Shown: in pieces, positions 41,608 to 50,002 of the stretch
How the letters are laid out: the number at the start of each line of letters is the position of its first letter
How positions within the stretch are numbered: the stretch's first letter is position 1
Assembly: GCF_011764485.1 (NCBI RefSeq)
Contig: NZ_AP022848.1
Span: forward strand, 2,198,001 to 2,262,000
From: Bosea sp. ANAM02
GTDB taxonomy: Bacteria; Pseudomonadota; Alphaproteobacteria; Rhizobiales; Beijerinckiaceae
DNA: 64,000 bases
Direction of reading: 5' to 3'
The notes under the pieces: generated by a model
Told to the model about the DNA's origin: nothing
What the model saw: only the letters and a program-made list of their open reading frames with translations
The model's database searches: none
Made by a program: the position numbers and the translations under genes

Positions 41608-42225
41608 TCAGCGCGAGTAGAACTCGATGACCAGGTTCGGCTCCATCTGCACCGCATAGGGCACGTCCGACAGGGTCGGGGTGCGGGTGTAGGTGGCGGT
41701 CGACTTGCCGTGGTCGGCGTCGATGTAGTCCGGCACGTCACGCTCGGCGAGAGCGGCCGACTCGATGACGATAGCGAGCTGGCGCGAGCTCTCCTTGACC
41801 GCGATCACGTCGCCCGGCTTGACCTGATAGGAGGCGATGTTGACGCGCTTGCCGTTCACGGTGATGTGGCCGTGGTTGACGAACTGGCGGGCCGCGAAGA
41901 CGGTCGGCACGAACTTGGCGCGGTAGATCACCGCGTCGAGACGGCGCTCGAGCAGGCCGATCAGGTTCTCGCCCGAATCGCCCTTCAGGCGGATCGCCTC
42001 GGCGTAGTAGCGGCGGAACTGCTTCTCGGAGATCGAGCCGTAATAGCCCTTCAGCTTCTGCTTGGCGCGGAGCTGGGTGCCGAAGTCGGACGGCTTGCCC
42101 TTGCGGCGCTGGCCATGCTGGCCGGGGCCGTATTCACGACGGTTGACCGGGGACTTCGGGCGGCCCCAGATGTTCTGACCGAGGCGGCGGTCAATCTTGT
42201 ACTTCGCCTCATGGCGCTTCGACAT
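41608..42225 (-). CDS. rpsD: 30S ribosomal protein S4
   Basis: 205 residues, the normal length. It starts [20 protein letters not shown] and has the [20 protein letters not shown] block, the S4 core [20 protein letters not shown] and the S4 RNA-binding fold [21 protein letters not shown]4 binds the 5' domain of 16S rRNA early in small-subunit assembly. In this genome it stands apart from the main ribosomal operons, as is usual in Rhizobiales, with its own terminator and murI further upstream on the same strand. Confidence 0.97.
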   Translation of the reverse strand: MSKRHEAKYKIDRRLGQNIWGRPKSPVNRREYGPGQHGQRRKGKPSDFGTQLRAKQKLKGYYGSISEKQFRRYYAEAIRLKGDSGENLIGLLERRLDAVIYRAKFVPTVFAARQFVNHGHITVNGKRVNIASYQVKPGDVIAVKESSRQLAIVIESAALAERDVPDYIDADHGKSTATYTRTPTLSDVPYAVQMEPNLVIEFYSR

Positions 42226-42428
42226 GTCGCGTGTCCTCTCAGGTTCGCGAGTTGAGGACCGCGCCCTCCTGCTCCCCGGCTTTGGCCGAGGCGACAGATC
42301 CAGCTTCCGAAGAAGAGCGGATCACGGGTGCGGAAAAAGCCACGCGGCCCCGTGAGGAGCCGCGCGACGAGAGGGCGTATGACCGAAAGCCGGTCTCGAG
42401 TCAATTCCGGGTCGGCGAAAAGCCGCAA

Positions 42429-42665
42429 TCAACGCCAGTAGCCATAGGGCCGATAATAATGGTGACGGCGCGGACGATGCTTGTACCAGCCGTAATGATT
42501 GCCGCGATTCCAGCCGTAGTGCCGCCGCGGACCATGGCGATAGAAGCCGTGATGTCCATGGCCTTTGTGCCAACCGTGAGGTTTCGCCTGGGCTTCGGTG
42601 CTCGCGCCGGCGCCGGCGAAAACGAGGCCGGCGGCAAGTGCAAACAGCAACAGTAGCGTTCTCAT
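42429..42665 (-). CDS. Small secreted His/Tyr/Gly-rich protein
   Basis: 78 residues. A signal peptide (MRTLLLLFALAAGLVFAGAG, cleavage probably after AQA) is followed by a mature part of about 50 residues made almost only of His, Gly, Arg, Tyr, Trp and Lys, for example KPHGWHKGHGHHGFYRHGPR and HRPRRHHYYRPYGYWR. Such histidine-rich tails can bind metals, and similar short proteins are frequent in Rhizobiales, but no function is established. It sits between murI and rpsD on the same strand. Confidence 0.75.
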   Translation of the reverse strand: MRTLLLLFALAAGLVFAGAGASTEAQAKPHGWHKGHGHHGFYRHGPRRHYGWNRGNHYGWYKHRPRRHHYYRPYGYWR

Positions 42666-42724
42666 GGGGCTGGCTCCTTCTGCGATCCGGAACCCGGAAC
42701 GCTTTCGGGAAGGGCAGGGTTCCC

Positions 42725-43591
42725 TCAGTTGGCCAAGGGCATGGGTTCTGTGACCACCTGCGCCAGGCCGTAGCCGGCGAGCGCGATCCGCAAGGGGCCG
42801 GTCAGGCCCGAGCCGCCGGTGAAGACGGCGACGGCGTCCGGGCAGGCGAGATTCGGCTCGCGCGCGCCGGACAGCAGATCGGCGACGCGGCGTGCGATCG
42901 CAGGCGCGGGGTCAATCCATTCCACCGGCCAGGGTGCGACTCGCTTCATCCGCTCCAGCAGCAGCGGATAATGCGTGCAGGAGAGCGTGACGACGTCGGT
43001 GCGGCGGCCATCCGTCTCGAGGAAGCAGGGCGCAATCTCGGCGGCGAGGATCGCGTCGTCGACCGTCTCGCCTTTAAGTGCCTGCTCGGCGAGCCCGGCA
43101 AGGCGCGTCGCGCCGACGAGCGTGACATGGTGGCTGGCCGCATAGGTCTCTATCAGTTCGCGGGTGTAGTCACGCGCCACGGTGCCCGGTGTCGCCAGGA
43201 CCGAGATCATGCCGCTGCGGGTCGCGGCTGCGGCCGGCTTGATCGCGGGTACGGTGCCGACGAAGGGAAGCGCGAAGCGTGCCCTCAGCGCCGGGAGCAC
43301 CAGTGTCGAGGCGGTGTTGCAGGCGATGACCACGAGATCGGGGTGGAAGCGCGCGACGAGGCGCTCCATCACCGCGAGCACGCGGATGACGAGTTCGTCC
43401 TCGCTCAGCCGGCCATAGGGAAAGCCGGCATCGTCGGCGGCATAGACGATATGGGCGCCGGGGCAGGCCCGGGTGGTGCGCCCGAGCACGGTCAGGCCTC
43501 CGAGGCCGGAATCGAAGACGAGGATGGTTGGTTGGGGGCGAGGGATCGTGAGGGGGCGGTGGCCCGTGCCGGCGAGGAGATCGACTTGCAT
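42725..43591 (-). CDS. murI: Glutamate racemase
   Basis: 288 residues. ILVFDSGLGGLTVLGRT at the N-terminus holds the substrate-binding DSGxGG. The two catalytic cysteines are in VVIACNTASTLVLP (about 87) and VTLSCTHYPLLLE (about 205). FGR/PYG-type block DDAGFPYGRLSEDEL is also conserved. The enzyme makes D-glutamate for peptidoglycan in the cytoplasm. The ATG at 43591 is preferred; an in-frame start 21 bp upstream exists. It is divergent from the MarR-GNAT gene. Confidence 0.93.
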   Translation of the reverse strand: MQVDLLAGTGHRPLTIPRPQPTILVFDSGLGGLTVLGRTTRACPGAHIVYAADDAGFPYGRLSEDELVIRVLAVMERLVARFHPDLVVIACNTASTLVLPALRARFALPFVGTVPAIKPAAAATRSGMISVLATPGTVARDYTRELIETYAASHHVTLVGATRLAGLAEQALKGETVDDAILAAEIAPCFLETDGRRTDVVTLSCTHYPLLLERMKRVAPWPVEWIDPAPAIARRVADLLSGAREPNLACPDAVAVFTGGSGLTGPLRIALAGYGLAQVVTEPMPLAN

Positions 43592-43673
43592 GATGATGCC
43601 GCAGGACGTCAAAGCCCGACTCCGCCAGAGACCGGTTAAGGGACGGTCAATGATGGGTTCAACCGCTGTCCCG

Positions 43674-43700
43674 AATTTAGTTGACTCCGTCCACTAAATT
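43674..43700. promoter_or_regulatory. Palindromic operator upstream of the MarR-GNAT gene
   Basis: AATTTAGT at 43674-43681 and ACTAAATT at 43693-43700 are perfect inverse complements. Including the inner bases (GAC / GTC) the palindrome spans 27 bp with one mismatched pair and a 3-base centre. It lies 27 bp before the MarR-GNAT start, as expected for an autoregulatory MarR site. Confidence 0.65.
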
Positions 43701-43726
43701 GCCTCGTCTCGTTGCGGAGGTGCGCC

Positions 43727-44653
43727 ATGGATGCCGTCGAGACCGAAGCCGTCGCCGCGATCCGCCGTTTCAACCGCTTCCATACCCGCTGGGTCGGCGC
43801 GCTCGGCGGCAGCCTACACGGCTCCGGGCTCGCGCTGGCCGAGGCGCGCGTGCTCTATGAGCTGGCGCAGCGCGACGACTGGCAGGCAGGGGAGCTGGCG
43901 CGTGCACTCGACCTCGATCCGGCCTATCTCTCCCGCATCCTCAAGCGCTTTGCCGGGCAGGGCTGGCTCGATCGGATCCGCTCGGCTGCCGATGGCCGCG
44001 CCTGGCGGCTGCGATTGACGGCGCAGGGCAGGGCCGCCTTCCAGCCGCTCGACCGGGCCTCCAGCACGCAAGCCGCGGCAATCCTGCAACGCCTGGAGCC
44101 GGTCGATCGGGCCCGCCTCGTCGCTGCGCTCGCCGATACGGAGCGCCTTCTCTCGGGCGAGGCGGAGAAGCGTCCGGTTCCCGTCATTCGCGAGCATCGT
44201 GCCGGCGACATGGGCTGGGTCATCGGCGCCCATGGCCGGCTCTATGCCGACGACTATGGCTGGGACCTGAGTTTCGAGGCGCTCGTCGCGGAGATCGCGG
44301 CGAAGTTCCTGCGCGAGTTCAAACCCGGCCGCGAACGCTGCTTCATCGCCGAGCTGGACGGACAGCCGGTGGGCTCGGCCTTCGTGGTGCAGGAGGATGG
44401 GGCGACCGCGAAGCTCAGGCTCGTGCTGGTCGAGAAGCGGGCGCATGGGCTGGGGCTGGGCAAGCGGCTCGTTCGCGAGGCGATCGGCTTTGCCCGCGAC
44501 GCCGGTTATGCGCGCATGGTGCTCTGGACCAACGATATCCTGCATGCGGCGCGTGGAATCTATGTCGGCGAGGGTTTTCGGCTGGTGGCCGAGGAGAGAC
44601 ACCATTCCTTCGGTCAGGATCTCGTCGGCCAGAACTGGGAATTGATGCTCTGA
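43727..44653 (+). CDS. MarR-type regulator fused to a GNAT N-acetyltransferase
   Basis: 308 residues in two domains. The MarR-like winged helix covers about 1-145, with ALAEARVLYELAQRDDWQAG, LDLDPAYLSRILKRFAGQGW and the wing IRSAADGRAWRLRLT. From about 155 follows a GNAT domain with RCFIAELDGQPVGSAFVVQE and the acetyl-CoA loop EKRAHGLGLGKRLVREAIGF, then LWTNDILHAARGIYVGEGFR. GGAGG precedes the ATG at 43727. Such fusions occur widely in bacteria and may couple acetylation to gene control. A strong palindrome sits upstream. The region 44654-44844 after it holds no gene I can support. Confidence 0.9.
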   Translation: MDAVETEAVAAIRRFNRFHTRWVGALGGSLHGSGLALAEARVLYELAQRDDWQAGELARALDLDPAYLSRILKRFAGQGWLDRIRSAADGRAWRLRLTAQGRAAFQPLDRASSTQAAAILQRLEPVDRARLVAALADTERLLSGEAEKRPVPVIREHRAGDMGWVIGAHGRLYADDYGWDLSFEALVAEIAAKFLREFKPGRERCFIAELDGQPVGSAFVVQEDGATAKLRLVLVEKRAHGLGLGKRLVREAIGFARDAGYARMVLWTNDILHAARGIYVGEGFRLVAEERHHSFGQDLVGQNWELML

Positions 44654-44844
44654 GCATCCAGATTCTTCTTAGCAAGGCTGCGCCTCATCTTTGGGCGCGG
44701 CATTGCTTTAAATTTCGCGGGGGAACCCTCTCCCGGAGGATGAGGGGTTCCTCGCGCTGTCCGTGTCTTTAAGATCAATGTCGTGCTCGCGGGATTTCAC
44801 CTCTTCGCACATGTGTAGATTTGGAGCGATGTGACGCGGGCAGC

Positions 44845-46161
44845 TTATGCCTTCAGCCGGGCCACGGCTGCTGCAGCGGCGCGGCCGGCGAGCGTCGCGC
44901 CGCCGACCGTCATGGCGCCGCCGCCCGCGGTCGCCTCGCCGGCGATGAAGAGCCGGTTGCCGATCGGCCGGGCGAGGGCATCGCGCGCCGCCTCATGGCC
45001 GGGGTCGCAGATCGAGTATGAGCCGCGGGCGAAGGGATCGGTCCACCAGGCGGGGAAGGAGACCGCCTTCACCGCCTTGCGGAAGTCCGCGCCGACCATC
45101 TTGACCAGCAGGTCGACGAGATGGGCGCGCGCCTCTTCGGTCCCGGCTTCCGAGAGCTTGCGGGCATAGTCACCACCGCAATAGCCGATGACGATGTCCT
45201 GGCCGCCGGGGAACATGTCGAGATTCATCAGACGTTCCGGCGCAGCCGCTTCGAGGAAGCTCGCACCCGGCGTGATACCGAAGCGATCGCCTTCGACCCT
45301 GAGGGCGATCTTGGTCAGCGCGCCCATATGCAGGCCGGCAAGGGCATCGCGCGTCGCGGCCGGCAACTCCGGGATGAAGCGGATCGTACCGGCCTTCAGT
45401 ACGCCGACCGGCACCGTGACGATACAGGCGTTGGCGCTTAGCGTTCCCGAGCGGGTTGTGACCGTGACGCCCGGTCCGTCCCAGCGGATCATCTCGACCG
45501 GTTCGTTCAGGCGGATATCGAGCCCCGCCGCCGCGCGCGCGACGAGATTGCCGTAGCCGGAGGGGACGATGAGATCGTCGCCGGACCAAAGGCGCTGGTA
45601 ATCGCGTGCGGAGATGCGGCTCGATTCCTCGCCGATCGAGAGCAGCAGGCCGGATGCGGCGACCGGCGCCAGCTCCGGGCCGAGATCGCCCAGCAACTCG
45701 GCGATCGACATGTCGCGCTGCGTGAGATCGACCGTTTCCAGCCGGCGGTCTATCTGGCCGAAGGCGCTGCGGCGGCGATTGCGGTCGGAATCCGCCATCG
45801 GCTTGCCGTCGGCGAAGACCTTGAAGCCGCTGCCCCAGGATTCTGCGGGTGTGGCGATGCCGAGATCGCGGGCGATCTGGACCCAGGGGTTGCGCTCGGC
45901 CCAGTGGATGAACATCGCCCCGGCATCATAGGCGGGGCCGAGCGAGGCATCGGTGAAGGCGCGCCCACCGACGCGGCCGCGCGCTTCGAGCACGACTGAC
46001 CGTCTTCCGGCAGCCCACAAGGTCTGGGCTGCGGCGATGCCGGCGGCGCCGGCGCCGACCACGACGACATCGGCATCCGGGGCCGCGACCGCGCGACCGG
46101 TAACGGCGAAGCTCGCGGCCACGGCGCCCGCTCCCGTCAAGATCGTCCGGCGGTCTAGCAT
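44845..46161 (-). CDS. Flavin-containing amine oxidase with Tat-like signal
   Basis: 438 residues. The N-terminus MLDRRTILTGAGAVAASFAV has a twin-arginine motif followed by a hydrophobic stretch and AAPDA, so export in folded form is likely. VVVVGAGAAGIAAAQTLWAA (about 32-51) is the FAD-binding Rossmann motif; VVLEARGRVGGRAFTDAS is the second FAD block. The C-terminal RLFIAGEATAGGGAMTVGGA closes the FAD site. The family oxidises primary amines or polyamines to aldehydes with hydrogen peroxide. Substrate unknown. The gene is divergent from the TonB receptor gene, with a 350-bp AT-rich control region between. Confidence 0.9.
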   Translation of the reverse strand: MLDRRTILTGAGAVAASFAVTGRAVAAPDADVVVVGAGAAGIAAAQTLWAAGRRSVVLEARGRVGGRAFTDASLGPAYDAGAMFIHWAERNPWVQIARDLGIATPAESWGSGFKVFADGKPMADSDRNRRRSAFGQIDRRLETVDLTQRDMSIAELLGDLGPELAPVAASGLLLSIGEESSRISARDYQRLWSGDDLIVPSGYGNLVARAAAGLDIRLNEPVEMIRWDGPGVTVTTRSGTLSANACIVTVPVGVLKAGTIRFIPELPAATRDALAGLHMGALTKIALRVEGDRFGITPGASFLEAAAPERLMNLDMFPGGQDIVIGYCGGDYARKLSEAGTEEARAHLVDLLVKMVGADFRKAVKAVSFPAWWTDPFARGSYSICDPGHEAARDALARPIGNRLFIAGEATAGGGAMTVGGATLAGRAAAAAVARLKA

Positions 46162-46517
46162 CTCTGGAGTCCCATGATGCCCCGCATGTTGGAGCCTTGC
46201 CCGAGCATTGCAACGGCAAGCTGTCGAGCGGGCGGGAAGGCACGATCACGAGATCGGGAGCCCGCAGGGCCGCGAGGCACGGCCAAGCGGCGCCAGCTTA
46301 GAGTAATGCGATCAATTATTATTCTTTAGACAAATTCTACTATTGTGATCTTCCTGCATCGGAAGATATCCTTCGTTTGTCAGCCAATTGACAGTCATTG
46401 AGTCGGTCAATATCCGAATACTGTCTTATCGGGCGGATAAGATCTTGTTTGTATTAATTTAAAACTGTGAAACGCGGCGGCTCCCGTCCGTGGCGTTCAG
46501 AAGGACGGGTCAAGGCC
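46162..46517. promoter_or_regulatory. AT-rich control region between amine oxidase and TonB receptor
   Basis: This 356-bp stretch has no gene and is far richer in A and T than its surroundings, especially 46305-46470. It contains an ICE/Irr-like box (46325-46341), a -35-like TTGACA at 46388-46393 with TATCCG 17 bases later (a weak -10), and a perfect 7-bp inverted repeat TCTTATC/GATAAGA at 46424-46442. Most of it probably regulates the TonB receptor gene. Confidence 0.5.
46325..46341. promoter_or_regulatory. Irr-box (ICE)-like site upstream of the TonB receptor
   Basis: TTTAGA-CAAA-TTCTACT compares with the ICE motif TTTAGAAYNNTTCTAAA described for Irr-controlled genes in Rhizobiales. The two half-sites TTTAGA and TTCTA have the right spacing of four bases. 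It lies about 180 bp before the receptor start. Confidence 0.55.
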
Positions 46518-48785
46518 ATGGGGACGTATTCCGGCAGATTGCGCGAAGGCGTCGCGCTCGGCAGCTTGGTGGTGGTGCTGCTTGCATCGCCCGCCATCGC
46601 GCAGCAGCAGGGCCGGGTCCGCACCGCGCCGGTTGCGCAGAGCGCCGAGGCCCCCGTCGTCCTCGACCAGATCACGGTTCAGGGCGAGGGGCAGCCGGGC
46701 GGCGCGCTGCTGGGCGGCCCGACGACGACGCGCGTCTCGCGCGAGGAACTCGACCGCCAGCAGATCCAGAGCATTGCGGACCTGTCGCAGCGACTGGAGG
46801 CCGGCATCACCTTCAACCGGGTGAACGGCTCGGTGAACATCCGCGGACTCGACGGCGCGCGCGTGCTGACAACCGTCGACGGCATCCGCCAGCCCTTCAT
46901 CCAGGACAACCGCATCGACCGCAGCATCGGCACCGCCTTCGATTTCGATGCGCTGTCGACGCTCGACCTGCTGCGCGGGGGCAGCGGCAGCAGCACGCTC
47001 GGCTCGGGCTCGCTCGGCGGCGCACTGGCGGTGCGCACCCTCGATCCGGAAGACCTGATCCGTCCGGGCAAGACCGTCGGCGGCCTGGCGAAGACCGGCT
47101 TCGACACGACCGACAAGGCGGTGTTCGGCAGCGGCGCGGTGGCCGGCCGGTTCCACAATACCTGGGTGCTGTTGCAAGGCGGCTTCCGGAAGGGGCACGA
47201 GACCGACAACCGCGGCTCGTACCCGGCGATCGGGGCCGCTCGCACCGAGCCGAACCCGGCCGATTTCAATCAGTACAGCTTCCTCGCCAAGGTGCATCAA
47301 TACGTAAACGAGGCGCATCGCTTCGGGCTGACCGGCGAGATCTTCAAGCGCGACGAGAAGATCCAAACGCGGACCAGCGCGGTCTCTCTCACCGGAAACT
47401 ATCGCCCCGGCGCGCACCAGACCAAAGAGGACGTCGAGCGCAAGCGCGTTTCGCTGACCTATGACTACAAGCAGCCGGGCGGCTTCATCGACGAGGCGCA
47501 TGCCAATCTCTACTGGCAGGGCGTCACACGGAACTCGATCCTCAACGCCTATCGCTATACGAGCGTGATCGGCCCCTATGCCCGCAACAACGAGGTCGAG
47601 GAGAAGTCCTTCGGCTTCAACGGCCACCTGATCAAGAGCTTCATCACCGGCCCCGTCTCGCACAAGCTGACGCTCGGCACGGAGCTGCGCGCATCGCAGC
47701 TCGACCAGTATTCGGCCGGTCTGGACAGTTGCCGCCGCCCCTACACGGGCGCGTTCACCGCCTGCAACAACCTGCACAGCAACCAGTCCGACACGCCGCG
47801 CGTCGAAGGCAACATGCTGGCCTTCTACGCGCATCATCAGTTCGGCTTCCTCAACGATACGCTGCGCCTGACGCCGGGCGTCCGCTTCGACCGGTACGAG
47901 GAAAAGCCGAAGGCGACGGCGGCCTATGTCGCGAGCTCGTCCTTCGCCGGGGTGCCGGCCGCTTCCAGCGACGACGCCTGGTCGCCGCGCATCCGGCTGG
48001 AATACGACATCGTCAAGAACGCGCCTTACATCAAGGACGTCACCCTGTTCGCGCAATGGTCGAAGGGCTTCCGCGCTCCGACCGCCAGCGAGCTCTATGC
48101 GAATTTCGGCGCCGTCGGCACCTATCTGCGCGCCGGCAATCCCGACCTGCGTCCGGAAACCAGCAACGGGATCGATGTCGGCTTCCGCTTCGGCGACAAG
48201 GCGTTCGGCGGCTCGGTGACCGTCTTCCACACGAACTACCGCAACTTCATCGAGACGGTGCAGATCGCGCCCCCGGGCGGGCTTTATCCGCAGGGCGGCA
48301 TCCAGGGCCCGCAGAACGTGGCACGCGTCGAGATCTCCGGCGTCGAGGCGAGCATGCAGTACGCCTTCGCCCCGAACTGGCTGGTGCGCGGCTCCTTTGC
48401 CTATACGGACGGCAAGAACAAGGTCGCCGGAACCAGCCTGAACTCGATCCCGCCGGTGCAGGGCATCATCGCCGTCGCCTATGGCAACGAGAACTGGGGC
48501 GGCGAGGTCTCGGCGAAGCTGGCCGGCGACCGCAAGAGCGTCGCTGCTACGACCGGCACGGGGCAAGGCTTCCAGGCGCCCGGCTACGCGATCTTCAATG
48601 CCACGGCCTGGTGGCGCCCGATGCCGCAGATCGCGGACCTTGAATTGCAGGTCGGCGTCTACAACATCTTCGACAGGAAATACTGGGATGCCGTCACGGT
48701 GCCGACGGGCGTGCTGGCACAGGCCCGCGACTATTACAGCGAGCCGGGCCGCACCGTGAAGGCGACGCTGAAATACCAGTTCTGA
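46518..48785 (+). CDS. TonB-dependent outer-membrane receptor, hemoglobin/heme type
   Basis: 755 residues. A signal peptide (SLVVVLLASPAIAQ) is followed by a plug domain with VVLDQITVQGEGQ (TonB-box region), VSREELDRQQIQSIADLSQR and VNIRGLDGARVLTTVDGIRQ. The 22-strand barrel contains FAQWSKGFRAPTASELYANF and AGNPDLRPETSNGID, the FRAP and NPDL motifs of heme and hemoglobin receptors, and ends in aromatic F (LKYQF). ATG 46518 is used; a GTG at 46467 is an alternative. No hemin ABC genes lie next to it, so import past the outer membrane must rely on genes elsewhere. Iron control is suggested by the Irr-like box upstream. Confidence 0.9.
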   Translation: MGTYSGRLREGVALGSLVVVLLASPAIAQQQGRVRTAPVAQSAEAPVVLDQITVQGEGQPGGALLGGPTTTRVSREELDRQQIQSIADLSQRLEAGITFNRVNGSVNIRGLDGARVLTTVDGIRQPFIQDNRIDRSIGTAFDFDALSTLDLLRGGSGSSTLGSGSLGGALAVRTLDPEDLIRPGKTVGGLAKTGFDTTDKAVFGSGAVAGRFHNTWVLLQGGFRKGHETDNRGSYPAIGAARTEPNPADFNQYSFLAKVHQYVNEAHRFGLTGEIFKRDEKIQTRTSAVSLTGNYRPGAHQTKEDVERKRVSLTYDYKQPGGFIDEAHANLYWQGVTRNSILNAYRYTSVIGPYARNNEVEEKSFGFNGHLIKSFITGPVSHKLTLGTELRASQLDQYSAGLDSCRRPYTGAFTACNNLHSNQSDTPRVEGNMLAFYAHHQFGFLNDTLRLTPGVRFDRYEEKPKATAAYVASSSFAGVPAASSDDAWSPRIRLEYDIVKNAPYIKDVTLFAQWSKGFRAPTASELYANFGAVGTYLRAGNPDLRPETSNGIDVGFRFGDKAFGGSVTVFHTNYRNFIETVQIAPPGGLYPQGGIQGPQNVARVEISGVEASMQYAFAPNWLVRGSFAYTDGKNKVAGTSLNSIPPVQGIIAVAYGNENWGGEVSAKLAGDRKSVAATTGTGQGFQAPGYAIFNATAWWRPMPQIADLELQVGVYNIFDRKYWDAVTVPTGVLAQARDYYSEPGRTVKATLKYQF

Positions 48786-48816
48786 CCGGGCGATTCGAGA
48801 CCCCCCGACCAGACGA

Positions 48817-48843
48817 GCCGGCCCTTCGGGGCCGGCTTTTTTT
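48817..48843 (+). terminator. Strong intrinsic terminator of the TonB receptor gene
   Basis: GCCGGCCC/GGGCCGGC, a perfect 8-bp stem with TTCG tetraloop, is followed by seven T residues, 31 bp after the receptor stop. Confidence 0.9.
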
Positions 48844-48864
48844 CTGAACTTTCCAGGTTCTCCC

Positions 48865-48955
48865 GTCATGGTCGGGCTTGTCCCGACCATCTACGCCTTC
48901 GCTGGACGAAGGCAGCGTTCAAGAGGTGGATGCTCGCCGCAAGGGCGAGCATGAC
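48865..48955. repeat. Cloverleaf-like intergenic repeat, family B (copy 3)
   Basis: 91 bp, GTCATGGTCGGGCTTGTCCC to GGGCGAGCATGAC. The inner stem is weakened by substitutions (CTACGCCTT / AAGAGGTGG), but both hairpins are intact. It lies between the convergent TonB receptor and trmJ genes. Confidence 0.8.
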
Positions 48956-48998
48956 GCGTGCGAGTTGGGGGGCAACAGAATGCCGCCGGTGAGTCGGA

Positions 48999-49862
48999 TC
49001 AGCCCTTGGCCTGATCCGTCTCGTCCGCCTGCCGTGCCAGCAGCCGCGCCTTCTTGGGGCCCTCGACCAGCGACTTGAAGACGCCGCGCAGCGTGCGGGC
49101 CTCCTGCTCGGTCATGTCGAGCCGATGCAGGATGTCGCGCAGGTTCGCGGTCATGACCGGCTTCTTGCCGGCGGGGAAGAAGCCGCAGAGATCGAGCTCG
49201 GCCTCGAGATAATCGAACATCGACAGGATCATCTCGCGCCTGGCCGGCGGCGAGGGGTTGTTCTCGCGGAAGGGCGGCTCGCCTCCCGTGGTCTTGAACC
49301 ATTCGTAGCCGTTGAGCAGCACGGCCTGGGCGAGGTTCAGCGAGGCAAAGGCGGGATTGACCGGGAAGGTCAGGATCGCATCGGCGAGGCTGATCTCCTC
49401 GTTGGTCAGGCCGATGCGCTCGCGCCCGAACAGAATGCCGACACGCTCGCCGGAGCCGATGCGGCCAGCCACTTCCGGCATCGCCTCGGCCGGGGTGAGC
49501 ACGCGCTTCATCTGGCCGCGCTCGCGGGCGGTCGTCGCCAGGACATGGTTGAGGTCGGCGATCGCCTCGGCGGCGCTGTCATAGAGCCGGGCGTTCTCCA
49601 GGATATGCGTCGCGCCGGAAGCGGCCGCGGTCGCGCCCTTCTTGAGGCCGCCGCCGCTCGGCCAGCCGTCGCGCGGAGCGACGAGGCGCATCTCGGAGAG
49701 GCCGAAATTCGCCATGGCGCGGGCGCACATGCCGATATTCTCGGCGAGCTGCGGCTCGACCAGGATGACGATCGGGGCGGCGGCCTGGACGGCCGGGCGG
49801 GTGCGGTCGGTGCCGGAACCGGTCATGGGAATCGGGTCTTGTCTTTGCGATGAGGCTGACAT
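48999..49862 (-). CDS. trmJ: tRNA/rRNA methyltransferase, TrmJ-like SPOUT family
   Basis: 287 residues. The SPOUT (alpha/beta knot) domain begins VILVEPQLAENIGMCARAMA followed by NFGLSEMRLVAPRDGWP. Further conserved blocks are GILFGRERIGLTNEEISLAD and FPVNPAFASLNLAQAVLLNG, which form the knot and the AdoMet site. TrmJ methylates the ribose of tRNA position 32. The C-terminal helical extension (from about 215) with LCGFFPAGKKPVMTANLRDI fits TrmJ. Two in-frame ATGs (49862, 49826) are possible starts; neither has a strong ribosome-binding site. Confidence 0.88.
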   Translation of the reverse strand: MSASSQRQDPIPMTGSGTDRTRPAVQAAAPIVILVEPQLAENIGMCARAMANFGLSEMRLVAPRDGWPSGGGLKKGATAAASGATHILENARLYDSAAEAIADLNHVLATTARERGQMKRVLTPAEAMPEVAGRIGSGERVGILFGRERIGLTNEEISLADAILTFPVNPAFASLNLAQAVLLNGYEWFKTTGGEPPFRENNPSPPARREMILSMFDYLEAELDLCGFFPAGKKPVMTANLRDILHRLDMTEQEARTLRGVFKSLVEGPKKARLLARQADETDQAKG

Positions 49863-49898
49863 CGCGCCCGGATGACCGGGCGTCGGGCTAGCTCATAC

Positions 49899-49988
49899 GT
49901 CATGCTCGCCCTCGTGGCGAGCATCCACGTCTTGATCCCGCGTCCGACAAGCAAAGACGTGGATGGTCGGGACAAGCCCGACCATGAC
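49899..49988. repeat. Cloverleaf-like intergenic repeat, family B (copy 4, inverted)
   Basis: 90 bp in opposite orientation to the other copies: GTCATGCTCGCCCTCGTGGC at one end and GGTCGGGACAAGCCCGACCA followed by TGAC at the other. The inner stem ATCCACGTCTT / AAGACGTGGAT is perfect. It lies between trmJ and the dipeptidase gene. Confidence 0.85.
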
Positions 49989-50002
49989 GATCCCTGAGTT
50001 CG

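Noticed and set aside
44654..44844. Hairpin GGAACCCTC/GAGGGGTTCC considered as a terminator or small RNA
   Set aside because: The stem has a bulge, no T-run follows, and it resembles decayed intergenic repeat sequence; too weak to call.
46497..48890. A 797-codon minus-strand frame opposite the TonB receptor
   Set aside because: The plus strand has a complete receptor with plug, barrel and motifs; the antisense translation has no recognisable features.
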